Source of the DNA: Fibrobacter sp. UBA4297
GTDB lineage: Bacteria; Fibrobacterota; Fibrobacteria; Fibrobacterales; Fibrobacteraceae
Direction: 5' to 3'
DNA length: 64,000 nucleotides
Assembly (NCBI RefSeq): GCF_002394865.1
Contig: NZ_DGUZ01000013.1
Coordinates: 97,656-161,655 of the forward strand
Shown here: positions 17,995-27,900 of the stretch, piece after piece
Position numbering within the stretch: the stretch's first letter is position 1
Layout of the letters: each line of letters begins with the position of its first letter
Notes under the pieces: model-generated
Database searches by the model: none
Told to the model about the DNA's origin: nothing
What the model saw: the letters and a program-made list of their open reading frames with translations, nothing else
Program-made: the position numbers and the translations under genes

Positions 17995-19793
17995 TACCAG
18001 TCGATACTGCTACTGCGAGATTCTGTCTTAAAAATTTGCCAGAACTTTTCTTGTGTCATGCCCGGGAAAACACCGCCAACGGTGATATCGGGGAAGAAGA
18101 TGAAGTTCTGCATTTCATCAAGCGTGTAGTTATAGAATTTTGCCTTTCTGTTGGTTTCTATTGCATTGGCTATAATTTCATCTGAAACTTTTCCGTTCAG
18201 CAAGCCTTGAATAGAGATTGTCTTGTTGCCTGCCGGGTCGGTAAAGTAGAATACGTTAGGAATATATTCGTCGTTAGGGATTGCGAACACCTGAACGCCA
18301 TCTTGAATTTTGCAAACGGATGAATTCAGAGTTACCGGAGCAAGGGCTTTTAAGATGGAAATATCATCGTCGTAATAGGAGTTGTCTGTAGCTTCGAAAG
18401 TGACAGTGCAATTGGTGGCTTTGGCAAAGAAACATTGATAGCTGTATTGATCGCCGATTTTGGCATCAGCGCAGTATTCCGCAGTGCCCGCTGAATATCC
18501 ACGTGTATATAAGTCACCGTAGAAGTAATCGATTTTTGTATTTTTTTCTATTTGTGCTCTTACGGCTTTGTTGATTTCAAATTCGGCATAAGAGTCTCCG
18601 CCCCAAAGTTGCGGTGCCCAATAGAAACCTTCTGCAGGAATGTTCCAAACGGAGTAGTCATTGAACTTGTGGTAGGGGAGGTAATCTTGCCAGCCGTCGG
18701 TAATCTCGAAGAATTTGGCTATGTTTACCGTAATCTTGGAGCCAGCCGGGAGTGTGATTTCAACACCGGTATGGAGTGCCTTGCGGTAGTGTTCCAAAGA
18801 GTCGATTGCTTTCTGGAAATCGCGTGCACTCACGTCGGACATTTCGTCATCACCGACAATGTACGGGTCATTCAATTGAGTCTTGATGCCGTTCTTGGAT
18901 TCGTCGATGCCGTACTGGAGGCCGACTTCTACGAATTGAATGGCGGAATCCAGCAAGTTCGGGATGTCCCTATAGCGTGGTTTCCAACTGTCGTAAACGG
19001 TCGTGAAGGAGCTACCCTTGTCCATGAGGGAAATGATATGGTCTGCAAAAACCTTGGAATCGCCATCGTATTTGTCGACATCGTTCATCCAATCGTATTT
19101 GCCATTTGTGGAAATATCGATGTTAAGGCTTGCACCGAATGTCAAAACGGCCTTGGCAACGAACATGGTGGCAAGTGCTGGTGCAAATTCACCGCGGTCG
19201 AGCTCGAATGTCCTGTCTTCAATATTGTAATGGCAAACAAAGTTGTCGTCACCGACGATGTTCTTCAAGTAAATAATTGCAGAATCCAAAGACGGAATAG
19301 CTGCTGCCATGGCTTCTTGGCCCATGGTCGTAAGGTGCTTTCCGTTACCTGCAATCATGAGTCGGTTGAAATCGTTCACATCCATGTCGGCAAGATTCAC
19401 CTTGTTGGTGACTGTATCGACGAAAGCCTTGATTTGGGTGTTGTTCATCAAGTCGGTGATGATGCTCAAGGCGTAACCGAGTTGCGCTTCGCAGTTTGCG
19501 GGGTATTTGTCCAAAACGGACTTGAATGTGCTCTTGGTCTGTGCACTAATAGCTTGAGCGTTCTTGAGATTGTTGTCGCCCAATTCTTCTAAAATATCCT
19601 TGATGCTTGATTTTGCACTCTCTAACTGGGCTGAAACTGCAGCGTCTGTGACTTCTTGGCAACTAAATGCGCTAAATGTGGGGGTGGTCGGTGTTTCGGC
19701 TGGTTGCGCCAAAGTGGGGTTGCTGTCGGAACATCCCATCAGGAATGAACATGCTCCAATGGCTAGGGTGACCAGTTTCTTGGCCTTTCTCAT
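17994..19793 (-). CDS. Large lipoprotein of unknown function
   Basis: About 599 residues from the ATG at 19793, chosen because AAGGAG lies just upstream and the N-terminus becomes a lipoprotein signal (MRKAKKLVTLAIGACSFLMGC, lipobox LMGC, then Ser-Asp). The first half (about residues 50-330) is helical with regular amphipathic repeats like TPR-type helical proteins. The second half (about residues 380-590) is aromatic-rich and beta-like (FNDYSVWNIPAEGFYWAPQL). I do not recognise a family. The remnant barrel gene immediately downstream suggests it was once part of an outer-membrane lipoprotein/barrel pair, as at 35554-38261. Confidence 0.7.
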   Translation of the reverse strand: MRKAKKLVTLAIGACSFLMGCSDSNPTLAQPAETPTTPTFSAFSCQEVTDAAVSAQLESAKSSIKDILEELGDNNLKNAQAISAQTKSTFKSVLDKYPANCEAQLGYALSIITDLMNNTQIKAFVDTVTNKVNLADMDVNDFNRLMIAGNGKHLTTMGQEAMAAAIPSLDSAIIYLKNIVGDDNFVCHYNIEDRTFELDRGEFAPALATMFVAKAVLTFGASLNIDISTNGKYDWMNDVDKYDGDSKVFADHIISLMDKGSSFTTVYDSWKPRYRDIPNLLDSAIQFVEVGLQYGIDESKNGIKTQLNDPYIVGDDEMSDVSARDFQKAIDSLEHYRKALHTGVEITLPAGSKITVNIAKFFEITDGWQDYLPYHKFNDYSVWNIPAEGFYWAPQLWGGDSYAEFEINKAVRAQIEKNTKIDYFYGDLYTRGYSAGTAEYCADAKIGDQYSYQCFFAKATNCTVTFEATDNSYYDDDISILKALAPVTLNSSVCKIQDGVQVFAIPNDEYIPNVFYFTDPAGNKTISIQGLLNGKVSDEIIANAIETNRKAKFYNYTLDEMQNFIFFPDITVGGVFPGMTQEKFWQIFKTESRSSSIDW

Positions 19794-19889
19794 ATAAACT
19801 CTCCTTCTTTTTGTGGAGATAATATACAAATTTTTTCTTACAGAACTAGAGTAAATGGGGAAGATTTTATTTTAGTCGCTAAGAACAGG

Positions 19890-20831
19890 TTATTTTTTGT
19901 GGGCCAAAAGTACAACTGCACCTTGTGCGGCCTGAAAAAGTAATGGTATATAACCTAACAATCCTGCAGACAAAACGACTGGAGCCGGGATTCCTAGAAT
20001 TCCTGTGAATAATGCGACTTGCGTCCCCTCGCGAATGCCGATGCCGTTTAATGAAATGGGAAGCATCGAGACGACTATGGTTATGCTTGTGAAAACCACG
20101 AGGATGCTTATGTCAATGTTGACGTCGACGGCCCTGAAATACGCATAGGCGATGAACAAGGTCAGGAGTTGTAGCCAGAGGGAATCTAGCGAAGAAAGCA
20201 AAATTTGTTTCTTGTGCTTTCTGTAAATGGAAAGGCTTTTTTGAATTTTGGGAATGAATGATAGTTTGTTTGCTATTGCCTGCGGGACTGGAATTTTATC
20301 TGAAAAAAGGCAGAGCGAAATGAAAACGATGCAGGCGAGGCTTGCTACTGCCATGACTAGAGTGTAGGCCCACGGAATATCGACTTTGCTCATGGCGAAG
20401 GGGAGCGCGATAAAAAAGCAGAGGAACATCGCAAGCAATCCCTGGATGCGGGCGATTAGTACAGCCGAGACGGATTGGCTGGTCTGGTTGAAGTTTTTCC
20501 CGAAGGCGAGCGACTTGACGGCATCGCCGCCAAAGCCGGTAGGCAATAGGTTATTGAAGAAGTAACCCATGGCTGTGTAGGCGTAGTACGTCTTGAACGG
20601 GATTTCCGGGCCTTGGACCGAAAGTCCCTTCCAACGGTTTGCCTGTATTGCCATGACGAGAGTCGCTGCGACTAGCATCGCGATAATCCATGGCGTCATG
20701 TCGGCGTTCCAATTGCTGGCAACTTCGCTGAATGGAATTTTATGGAAAATATAGGCGAAACCGCCCACACTTACGAGTAATTGGATGATACGCTTAATTA
20801 AAACTTTTTTATTTGTCTTATCGCTTGCCAT
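19890..20831 (-). CDS. LPG-synthase-TM / UPF0104 family membrane protein (second copy)
   Basis: The protein has 313 residues with about 8 transmembrane segments. It has the same family signature as the protein at 12441 (MGYFFNNLLPTGFGGDAVKS, about residues 87-106), then PISLNGIGIREG near residue 254, matching the GGFGPREF loop of the paralogue. These proteins are relatives of the MprF flippase domain and AglD. No glycosyltransferase is adjacent here, so its cargo is unclear. It is transcribed towards the lipoprotein gene with a 97-base gap. Confidence 0.8.
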   Translation of the reverse strand: MASDKTNKKVLIKRIIQLLVSVGGFAYIFHKIPFSEVASNWNADMTPWIIAMLVAATLVMAIQANRWKGLSVQGPEIPFKTYYAYTAMGYFFNNLLPTGFGGDAVKSLAFGKNFNQTSQSVSAVLIARIQGLLAMFLCFFIALPFAMSKVDIPWAYTLVMAVASLACIVFISLCLFSDKIPVPQAIANKLSFIPKIQKSLSIYRKHKKQILLSSLDSLWLQLLTLFIAYAYFRAVDVNIDISILVVFTSITIVVSMLPISLNGIGIREGTQVALFTGILGIPAPVVLSAGLLGYIPLLFQAAQGAVVLLAHKK

Positions 20832-20917
20832 TGCTTTATATTATAGCATTTTACGCAAGTCATTGTGAAAGTTGTCGGAAATTGCGCACGCAAAAAAGGG
20901 GCCTTTGCTGTGCTTTC

Positions 20918-20964
20918 ATGATACAATTTGTACTCTCATGATACTTGGTGTATTCTGATGATAC
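20918..20964. promoter_or_regulatory. Three ATGATAC repeats spaced exactly 20 bp, upstream of the LamG lipoprotein
   Basis: ATGATAC occurs at 20918-20924, 20938-20944 and 20958-20964, that is, with a strict 20-bp period (about two helical turns), in the region before the lipoprotein gene at 21077. Strict phasing suggests a protein-binding array. A similar word pair (TTGGTGTA followed by TGATGATACAAA) occurs upstream of the lipoprotein gene at 51882. Confidence 0.45.
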
Positions 20965-21076
20965 AAATTGCCATATTCTGTCACAAAAAAGTGGGATTTT
21001 TTTAATAAAATATTCCAAAATGTATTGTTTTAAACTGAGAAATAGTTATTTTCTTAGTACCAAGAAAGGAGAAACT

Positions 21077-23749
21077 ATGAAACTTAAGAAATTTGCTTCA
21101 GTTGCCGCGTTAGCCTCGTTTGGAGTGTTGGCGGGGTGCTCGGAATCGGATTCTTCATCGCCCATTGCAAGTGATGTTGAAGGCACTGTTAATGTGGGTG
21201 GCGGAGTCGTCGCTTCGAATACGAGCTTCAATGCTGCAAAAGTGAAGCTTTCCCGCTGCACCCACTCTGTCGTGGATCAGTGGGAAATGGATACCACGGC
21301 AACTGCACAGGAACCGGTTTCGGCTTCTGTGGAGTCTGTTTTAAAGGAAGGGGAAAACTTCGCCATTGAGGCTGACGTCGCAGTGGAATCGTCTGATGTC
21401 TATACCATTGCGTCTGCGGGTATCGGTAGCAATGGCTCGGCATGGAAGCTGCAGGTCGAAAATGGCGAAGTTGTTTTAAAGTGGCGTGAAAATCAAGAAG
21501 GAGATTGGAACGTCCTTAAGGCCGAAAAAGGTATCCATTTAGGGGAATGGAACGATGTTCGACTGGAACATGTGGACTCTTTGAGCGTGCTTATTGTGAA
21601 TGGCGAAATTGTCGGCGCCTATCAGCATAATGTTCATTTGGGAAATTCTGAGGGGAATTTGACCATTGGTTCCGATACGACAGAAGATGAAGTTGGCAAA
21701 GGCCGTATTGCAGTCATCCGCGTTGAACACACCTATGATATTTATGTTGTTCCTGTTGAATCTTCTAGCAGCGAAGTTGTTCCTGATGAGACGAACACGA
21801 CGCTCGGTGGCCGCGACTGGATTGCCGCTTGGGAATTCAATGATGCTTCTAATGTCGGTCGCGATTTCTCTGGAAACGGCCATACGGCTGTTATTGGCGA
21901 AGGCGCTGTTACCGTCGCCGATGGTGCTGCCAAATTCGATGGCAAGTCTGGCTTTAGCGTGCCGTTGACTCCGGACTTCAAGATTAACGATTTCGTCATC
22001 GAATCTCGCTTTAAACCGGCTAGCTCTTCGCGCTTCAATAACATCTTGGTTTCTGAACCTCCTGGACGTTATGGCGATGGCTGGATCTTCCGCCTCGGCT
22101 ACGGAAAGCTGTATTTCAATATCCGTGACGAAGCCAATGGAACGGGTTGGTCTGAATTCGAAATCGCCTCTGTTCCGATGAACGAATGGACGGTTGCCCG
22201 TGTTGAACGCCTCGGTGACGAAGTCAGCTTCTTTATCAATGACACTTTGATGAAAACTGTTAAGTTCAAGGGCGATGTAAGCGACTTGACTTATAACTGG
22301 GGCCTTGGCTATGATGCTATGAACCAGGCTGTTCATCAGCGTTACTTTGATGGCGAAATTGACTACATCCGCTTTGGCGAAAATCTTGAAAGTGTTCCTG
22401 TTGAAGTTGTTCCTGTGGTCGATACGACGAAGGCCGACACTGTAAAGAAGGATGTTGAAGAGATGAAGCCGGAAGAACAGAATCCGGTCGAAGAAAAGCC
22501 TGTCGAAGATGTTGTTGATACGGCTGCAGTTGTCGAAAAGCCTGTTTCTGAAGTCGAAGGCGACTGGATTGCGGCTTGGGAATTCAATGATGCCGAAAAT
22601 GTCGGTCGTGATTTCACAGGAAATGGTCACACGGCAAAGATTGGTGAAGGTGCGGTTGTCGCTCTTGACGGTATCGCTGGTTTCAATGGCAAGTCTGGAT
22701 TCTCTGTGGCTCTTGCAAATGATATCAACATCAACGAATTTGTGGTTGAAGCCCGTGTAAAGCCGACGCAGTTTGGCACGATGCAGAACATCATCGTTGC
22801 TGAACCTCCTGGAAGAGGCGTTGATGGCTGGCAGCTCCGCATTGACGAAGGTGTTTTGAGAGTCCACTTGCGTGATACCGATAAGGATTACGATGACTGG
22901 AACATTTTCCCGGGCAAGAAGATGGCTCTCGGTGAATGGAGCACGGTCCGTGTTGAACGCAGCAATGATTCTCTCAAGGTCTTCCAGGATGGCGTACTGA
23001 CGGTTTCTGTTGCCTATAAGGGTGACTTGACCCAGATGCGTTATGATTGGGGTATTGGCTACGATGCCATGAACCAGGCTTTCCACAACCGCTACTTCAT
23101 TGGTGAAATGGATTATATCCGCTTTGGCAAGTTTGAAGGTTTCTCCGATATTAATGATGCCTCCTTGACCGAAGTGAAGCCGCTCGTCGCTTGGGAATTT
23201 AACGAACCGACCTTTGTGGGACTTGATGCTATGTCTAACAATTCTACGAAGTTCCACGTCGGGGCCCCGGTTGTTAAAGATACGACACTCAAGCTCGATG
23301 GCAAATCTGGCTTGCAGGTTTCTCTTTCTCCGACTTTCGCTCGCAATACCTTTGCCGTTGAAGCCCGTGTAAAGCCGACAAAGTTTGGCGGAATGCAGAA
23401 CATCATCGTGGCAGAACCTCCTGGATACCGCGGCGATGGCTGGATTATCCGCCTCGATGATGGTGTACTCGATGCTTATTTCCGCGATGAAAATACGGAT
23501 GGCTCTACTTGGAATTCTCTTTATGGAAAGAAGCTTGCTCTTGATGAATGGACTACGATTCGCGTAGAACGCAGCGCTGATTCCATCAAGGTGTTCCAAA
23601 ATGGCGAAGTAACTGCCAAGGCTGCAACAAAGGGCGATGTCTCTCAGCTGGGCTACAACATCGGTATTGGTTATGATGCCATGAATCAGGCTATTCACGA
23701 TCGTTTCTTTGTCGGTGAAATCGATTACATCCGTTTCTACGAACAGTAA
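21077..23749 (+). CDS. Lipoprotein with four LamG/concanavalin-like repeats
   Basis: 890 residues from the ATG at 21077, chosen for its ribosome site (AAGGAG) and the lipoprotein signal MKLKKFASVAALASFGVLAGC. It carries one divergent and three closely related laminin-G-like domains. Each of the three begins with WEFN(D/E), continues with FDGKSGF or NGKSGF, EARVKPT and a GWxxRL motif, and ends MNQA.H.RYF.GE.DYIRF. Domains 2 and 3 are joined by a Glu/Pro/Val-rich linker (about residues 453-500). LamG folds commonly bind polysaccharide, so a surface plant-glycan-binding role is plausible but unproven. No catalytic domain is visible. The repeats are similar enough to have arisen by internal duplication. 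Confidence 0.82.
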   Translation: MKLKKFASVAALASFGVLAGCSESDSSSPIASDVEGTVNVGGGVVASNTSFNAAKVKLSRCTHSVVDQWEMDTTATAQEPVSASVESVLKEGENFAIEADVAVESSDVYTIASAGIGSNGSAWKLQVENGEVVLKWRENQEGDWNVLKAEKGIHLGEWNDVRLEHVDSLSVLIVNGEIVGAYQHNVHLGNSEGNLTIGSDTTEDEVGKGRIAVIRVEHTYDIYVVPVESSSSEVVPDETNTTLGGRDWIAAWEFNDASNVGRDFSGNGHTAVIGEGAVTVADGAAKFDGKSGFSVPLTPDFKINDFVIESRFKPASSSRFNNILVSEPPGRYGDGWIFRLGYGKLYFNIRDEANGTGWSEFEIASVPMNEWTVARVERLGDEVSFFINDTLMKTVKFKGDVSDLTYNWGLGYDAMNQAVHQRYFDGEIDYIRFGENLESVPVEVVPVVDTTKADTVKKDVEEMKPEEQNPVEEKPVEDVVDTAAVVEKPVSEVEGDWIAAWEFNDAENVGRDFTGNGHTAKIGEGAVVALDGIAGFNGKSGFSVALANDININEFVVEARVKPTQFGTMQNIIVAEPPGRGVDGWQLRIDEGVLRVHLRDTDKDYDDWNIFPGKKMALGEWSTVRVERSNDSLKVFQDGVLTVSVAYKGDLTQMRYDWGIGYDAMNQAFHNRYFIGEMDYIRFGKFEGFSDINDASLTEVKPLVAWEFNEPTFVGLDAMSNNSTKFHVGAPVVKDTTLKLDGKSGLQVSLSPTFARNTFAVEARVKPTKFGGMQNIIVAEPPGYRGDGWIIRLDDGVLDAYFRDENTDGSTWNSLYGKKLALDEWTTIRVERSADSIKVFQNGEVTAKAATKGDVSQLGYNIGIGYDAMNQAIHDRFFVGEIDYIRFYEQ

Positions 23750-23777
23750 TCGCTTACTCTTGGTTTAATGTATATTT

Positions 23778-23816
23778 GAAGGGTCTCCTCTATTTTCGGG
23801 AGCCCTTCTTTTTTTT
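23778..23816 (+). terminator. Rho-independent terminator of the LamG lipoprotein gene
   Basis: GAAGGG(T)CTCC and GGGAG(-)CCCTTC pair around a short loop and are followed by a run of nine T residues. Confidence 0.85.
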
Positions 23817-23825
23817 GGATAGTTT

Positions 23826-24803
23826 ATGCTAATAGACGTTGGAATTATCAATTACAATAGTGGATCGGAACTTACGGAATGTGTCAAGAGCTTGAAAGCG
23901 CAATCAAGACCGATTCGGGTTTTTGTTTTTGATAACGCTTCGACCGATAATTCAATTGAACTTTTGAGGGACTCGGGACTAGATTGTTCCATTACCGAGA
24001 GCCCCGACAATTTGGGTTATGCGGGCGCCTGTAATGGGCTTTTGGCGCAGATGGATTCCGAGATTCAGGTGCTTTGCAACATGGATCTGGAATTCGACCC
24101 AGCTTGGGCGGAAAACTTGCTTGAGTGCTTTGAACGCCACCCGGAGGCGGGGGCTGTGGCAAGCCTTGTGATGGAAAAGAGCGGATTTGTGAATGCTGTG
24201 GGCGTGCAGCTTGGGGCGGACCTTTTTGCAAAAAATGAAGGTAGCGGCAAGAACGTCGCTGATGCGGATATCCGCGAGAAGGACGTCTTTGGCTGCTATG
24301 GTGCCGTGATGAGTTTCCGCAAGGCGGCTGCACAGGCGGCGGGCAAGATGGATGATAGCTTCTTCTTGTTCTTTGAAGAGACGGAATGGTTTTTCAGGTT
24401 CAATCTAGCGGGTTTCAAGACCGTCTTTTGCCCTGCTGCGAGGGTCTACCATGAACGCTCCCTGACGACGGTGCGCTATTCCCCGAAAAAATTATTTTAT
24501 TCCGAACGAAACCGTTTGCGTTCAGCGATTCGCCTATTGCCGTTGAGGAGTATCCTGATGCTCCCGGTACGCGGTTTTGTGCGATACCTGAACATGGCAA
24601 AGGGCGGTGTTCCCGGCCAGTCTGGCGATGGGAAAAAGCTCTCGAAAGTCGCTATTTGCAAGGCGCTTGCGCAGGCCTGGCTACAGGCTTTGCTTGCATT
24701 CCCGAAGGAATGGGCTGTTCGCAAACAGTACGAACGCAAATATGGGAACGTAACGGGAAAAGTCCGCGAAATTCTCGCCAAGTATCCCTTGCAGAATATG
24801 TAG
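23826..24803 (+). CDS. GT2-family glycosyltransferase (rhamnosyltransferase-like)
   Basis: The protein has 325 residues with a GT-A fold. The N-terminus reads DVGIINYNSGSELTECVKSL, then VFVFDNASTDNSIELLR, then ESPDNLGYAGACN. The DxD equivalent is in VLCNMDLEFDP (about residue 85), and FFEETEWFFRFNLAGFK (about residues 179-195) gives the catalytic ED-type motif. It resembles WbbL-type rhamnosyltransferases of surface glycans. It stands alone between the LamG gene and dnaE. Basic C-terminal helices may hold it at the membrane. Confidence 0.83.
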   Translation: MLIDVGIINYNSGSELTECVKSLKAQSRPIRVFVFDNASTDNSIELLRDSGLDCSITESPDNLGYAGACNGLLAQMDSEIQVLCNMDLEFDPAWAENLLECFERHPEAGAVASLVMEKSGFVNAVGVQLGADLFAKNEGSGKNVADADIREKDVFGCYGAVMSFRKAAAQAAGKMDDSFFLFFEETEWFFRFNLAGFKTVFCPAARVYHERSLTTVRYSPKKLFYSERNRLRSAIRLLPLRSILMLPVRGFVRYLNMAKGGVPGQSGDGKKLSKVAICKALAQAWLQALLAFPKEWAVRKQYERKYGNVTGKVREILAKYPLQNM

Positions 24804-24916
24804 TTAAGAGTTCTAAGTTACTAGTTGCTAGAGAATTTCATGTCAAGATATTCTAGTAACTACCAACTAATAACTAGTAACTGCACCGAAGGTGCTCTAT
24901 TTACTAAATTGCAGGC
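24804..24916. repeat. Low-complexity CTAGTAACTA tract and small hairpin before dnaE
   Basis: The region is made of variants of ACTAGTTGCTAG and CTAGTAACTACCAACTAATA, one of the two low-complexity families seen repeatedly in this window. A short hairpin GCACC-GAA-GGTGC (24883-24895) lies just before the dnaE start. Confidence 0.6.
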
Positions 24917-27900
24917 ATGGCGTTCGTTCATTTACAGACTCATTCTGAATTTTCGATTTTGCAGGCTTCGGCCCGTCTTGATGATATTTTGGCGGCAGCC
25001 GCAGCAGAAAACGCACCTGCTGTTGCTTTGACGGACCATGGTGCCATGTTTGGTATTCTTGAAATCCAGACGCGTGGCAAGGAACTGAACAAAAAGCGCA
25101 AGGAACAGGGCCTCCCGCCGGTCAAGACTGTTTATGGCTGCCACATTTACGTGGATACGCCGAGTGCAAGCCAGAAGGATCCGACAACATTTGAACGATT
25201 GACGCTCCTTGTCGAGAACGAAAAGGGCTATTACAACCTGTTGCGCATTGTGAGTTACCGTTACGAAGACGGGGATCGTTGGGCAGAAATTCCGTCCGTG
25301 CCGCTCGAGACGATTAATGAATTTAAGGAAGGCATTATCGCCATTGCGGGCGATTATTTTAGCCGTTACGGCCAGAATGTGGCTTCGGGCAGGGATTCTC
25401 TTGCGCTCGAATACATGGACCGCTTAAACGAGATTTTTGACCACGACCACTTGTACATTTCGGTTTGCGATAACGGGATTCCGCAGCAAAAGCACGTGAA
25501 CGAATTCAACGTGGAACTGGCGAAAAAGTACGGTCGTGAAGTCGTTGCCGTGGGCGATGTCCATTACATTAAGCCCGAAGACGCCACATCGCACAAGATT
25601 CTGCGCTGCATCTCGCTTAAGGTCACGCTGAACGGTTTTGAAGACAAGCGCTTCCCGACGGAAAAGTTCTATTTCCGCACCGAGAAAGAGATGGTGGATC
25701 TGTTCGGGCATATCCCGGGCGCCATCGAAAATACGGTGAAAATTGCCGAACGCTGTAACTTTACCGTGAAAACCGGTATCGGTGATGAGTTCTGGCCGCG
25801 TTTCAAGATTCCTGATGAATTCCTCGCTTCCGAGGAATACCAGAGCATCAAGGCGATTATGAAGGCGGAATACGATGCGGAATATCCGGTCGTCCGCGAA
25901 CGAGAACTCAAGGGCGTCATCAAGGACCGCAAAAAGAAGGTCAAGGCAAATTACTGTGCCGAAAAAGGCATTGCCGAAGATGCGCTGACCGATGCGGACA
26001 ATGCAGAAATCGACCGCCTCTCGCAGCCGGAATTCTTTGATGAAGATGACAACAAGGCTTGGAACAAGAACATCCACCGTTGGTGCAAACCCGGGGGTGA
26101 TGCCGACATCTATATCACGCACCTTTGCAATGAACGCTTGAAGTGGCGATTCCCCGACGAAGATTTTAAGTTCCCGGCTCACGAAACGAACGTGGGCAAG
26201 CGCATGTACAAGGAGCTTAACTGTATCCGTAACATGAACGTTGCGGGCTACTTGCTCATTGTGTGGGACTTCATTAACTGGTCCCGTGAACATGGCATTC
26301 CCGTGGGCCCGGGGCGTGGTTCTGCTGCTGGATCCTTGGTCACTTACATTATCGGTATTACCGACATTGACCCGCTCACTTTCGACCTCCTTTTTGAACG
26401 ATTCCTAAACCCGGAACGTGTGTCCATGCCGGATATCGATACGGACTTTGCAGACCGTGACCGCGGCCGCGTGATCCAGTACGTGACGGACAAGTACGGC
26501 AAGGAGTGCGTGGGCCAGATTATTACCTACGGTATGCTCAAGTCGAAGGCGGTGATTACGGACGTTGCGCGCGTGCTCGGGATTCCGCCTGCCGAAGCGA
26601 AGGCCATTACGAAGCTCTTCCCGCAGCGCACGTTGAACTTTAGCTTAAAGCAGGCCTGGACGGGTAAAGACAAGAAGGGCAACAACCTCGAAGACGGTTA
26701 CAGCCCGGAACCTTTGCAGGCGATGATCAACAGCCGCGCTAGTTACCAGAACCTTTGGGACGTTGCTAAAAGACTTGAAGATTTGCCGCGCCAGACGGGC
26801 GTGCACGCTTGCGGCGTGGTGATTACGCCGACCCCGATTTATAACCTTGCTCCTTTGTACCGTGCTGCCCCGGAAGATACGCCGGTGGTGATGTACGATA
26901 AGCACTACGCCGAAGACATCGGACTTTTGAAGATGGACTTCCTTGGGCTTATCAACTTGTCCATCATTCAGGACACGGTGCGAATGGTCGAACAGAACCG
27001 CAACATCAAGCTTGTGATGAACAAGATTCCGATTGATGACAAGGCGACGTTCGAACTTTTGGGCAAGGGCCTTACGACGACGGTGTTCCAGTTCGAATCT
27101 CCGGGTATGCAGAAGTACCTGCGCGAACTGAAGCCGACCCGAATCTTTGACCTTATCGCTATGAACGCCCTGTACCGACCGGGGCCGATTGACCAGATTC
27201 CGCACTTCATTGCCCGTAAGAACGGCAAGGAAGAAATTGACTGCTACCATCCGGACTTGGAACAGGTGCTTGGCGAAACGTACGGCGTTATCGTGTACCA
27301 GGAACAGGTGATGAAGCTTGCCCAGATTTTGGGTGGCTACTCGCTGGGTGGCGCTGACAACATCCGCCGTATCATGGCGAAAAAGATGCCGGAAAAGATG
27401 GCGAAACTCGAGCCGGAATTCTTCCAGAAGTGCTTGGACAAGGGCTACGACAAGGCGATGATCCAGAAGGTCTGGGACGCCGTGCTCCCGTTCTGCGGAT
27501 ACGCTTTTAACAAGAGCCATGCAGCCGCTTATGCTTACGTGGCTTACCAGACGGCGTACCTCAAGACGCATTACGGCCCAGAATACATGGCGGCCTCCAT
27601 GACCTCCAAGATGGGTAAGACCGAAGATACGGTGACCATCATTCTGGAATGTAAGCGACTCGGGATTCAGGTGTTATCGCCGAACATCAACACGTCTTTG
27701 GGCGTGTTCTCGGCGAACACGAAGGGACAAATTCTTTACGGTCTTGCGGGTATCCGCAACGTGGGTATCGCTGTTGTCGAAGACGTGGTTGCAGAACGCG
27801 AACGCCGTGGCATCTACAAGGACATCTTTGATTTTTGCAAGCGCGTGACGGAATACCAGGCGGCGCAGCCAGAAAAACGCCCGCCGCTCAACAAGAAGGT

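Noticed and set aside
18552..19592. 346-codon open frame opposite the lipoprotein at 17994
   Set aside because: Antisense to a gene with a clear lipoprotein signal and ribosome site.
21539..23698. 719-codon open frame opposite the LamG lipoprotein
   Set aside because: It is the antisense shadow of the repeats, shows the same periodicity as the LamG domains, and has no start signal.
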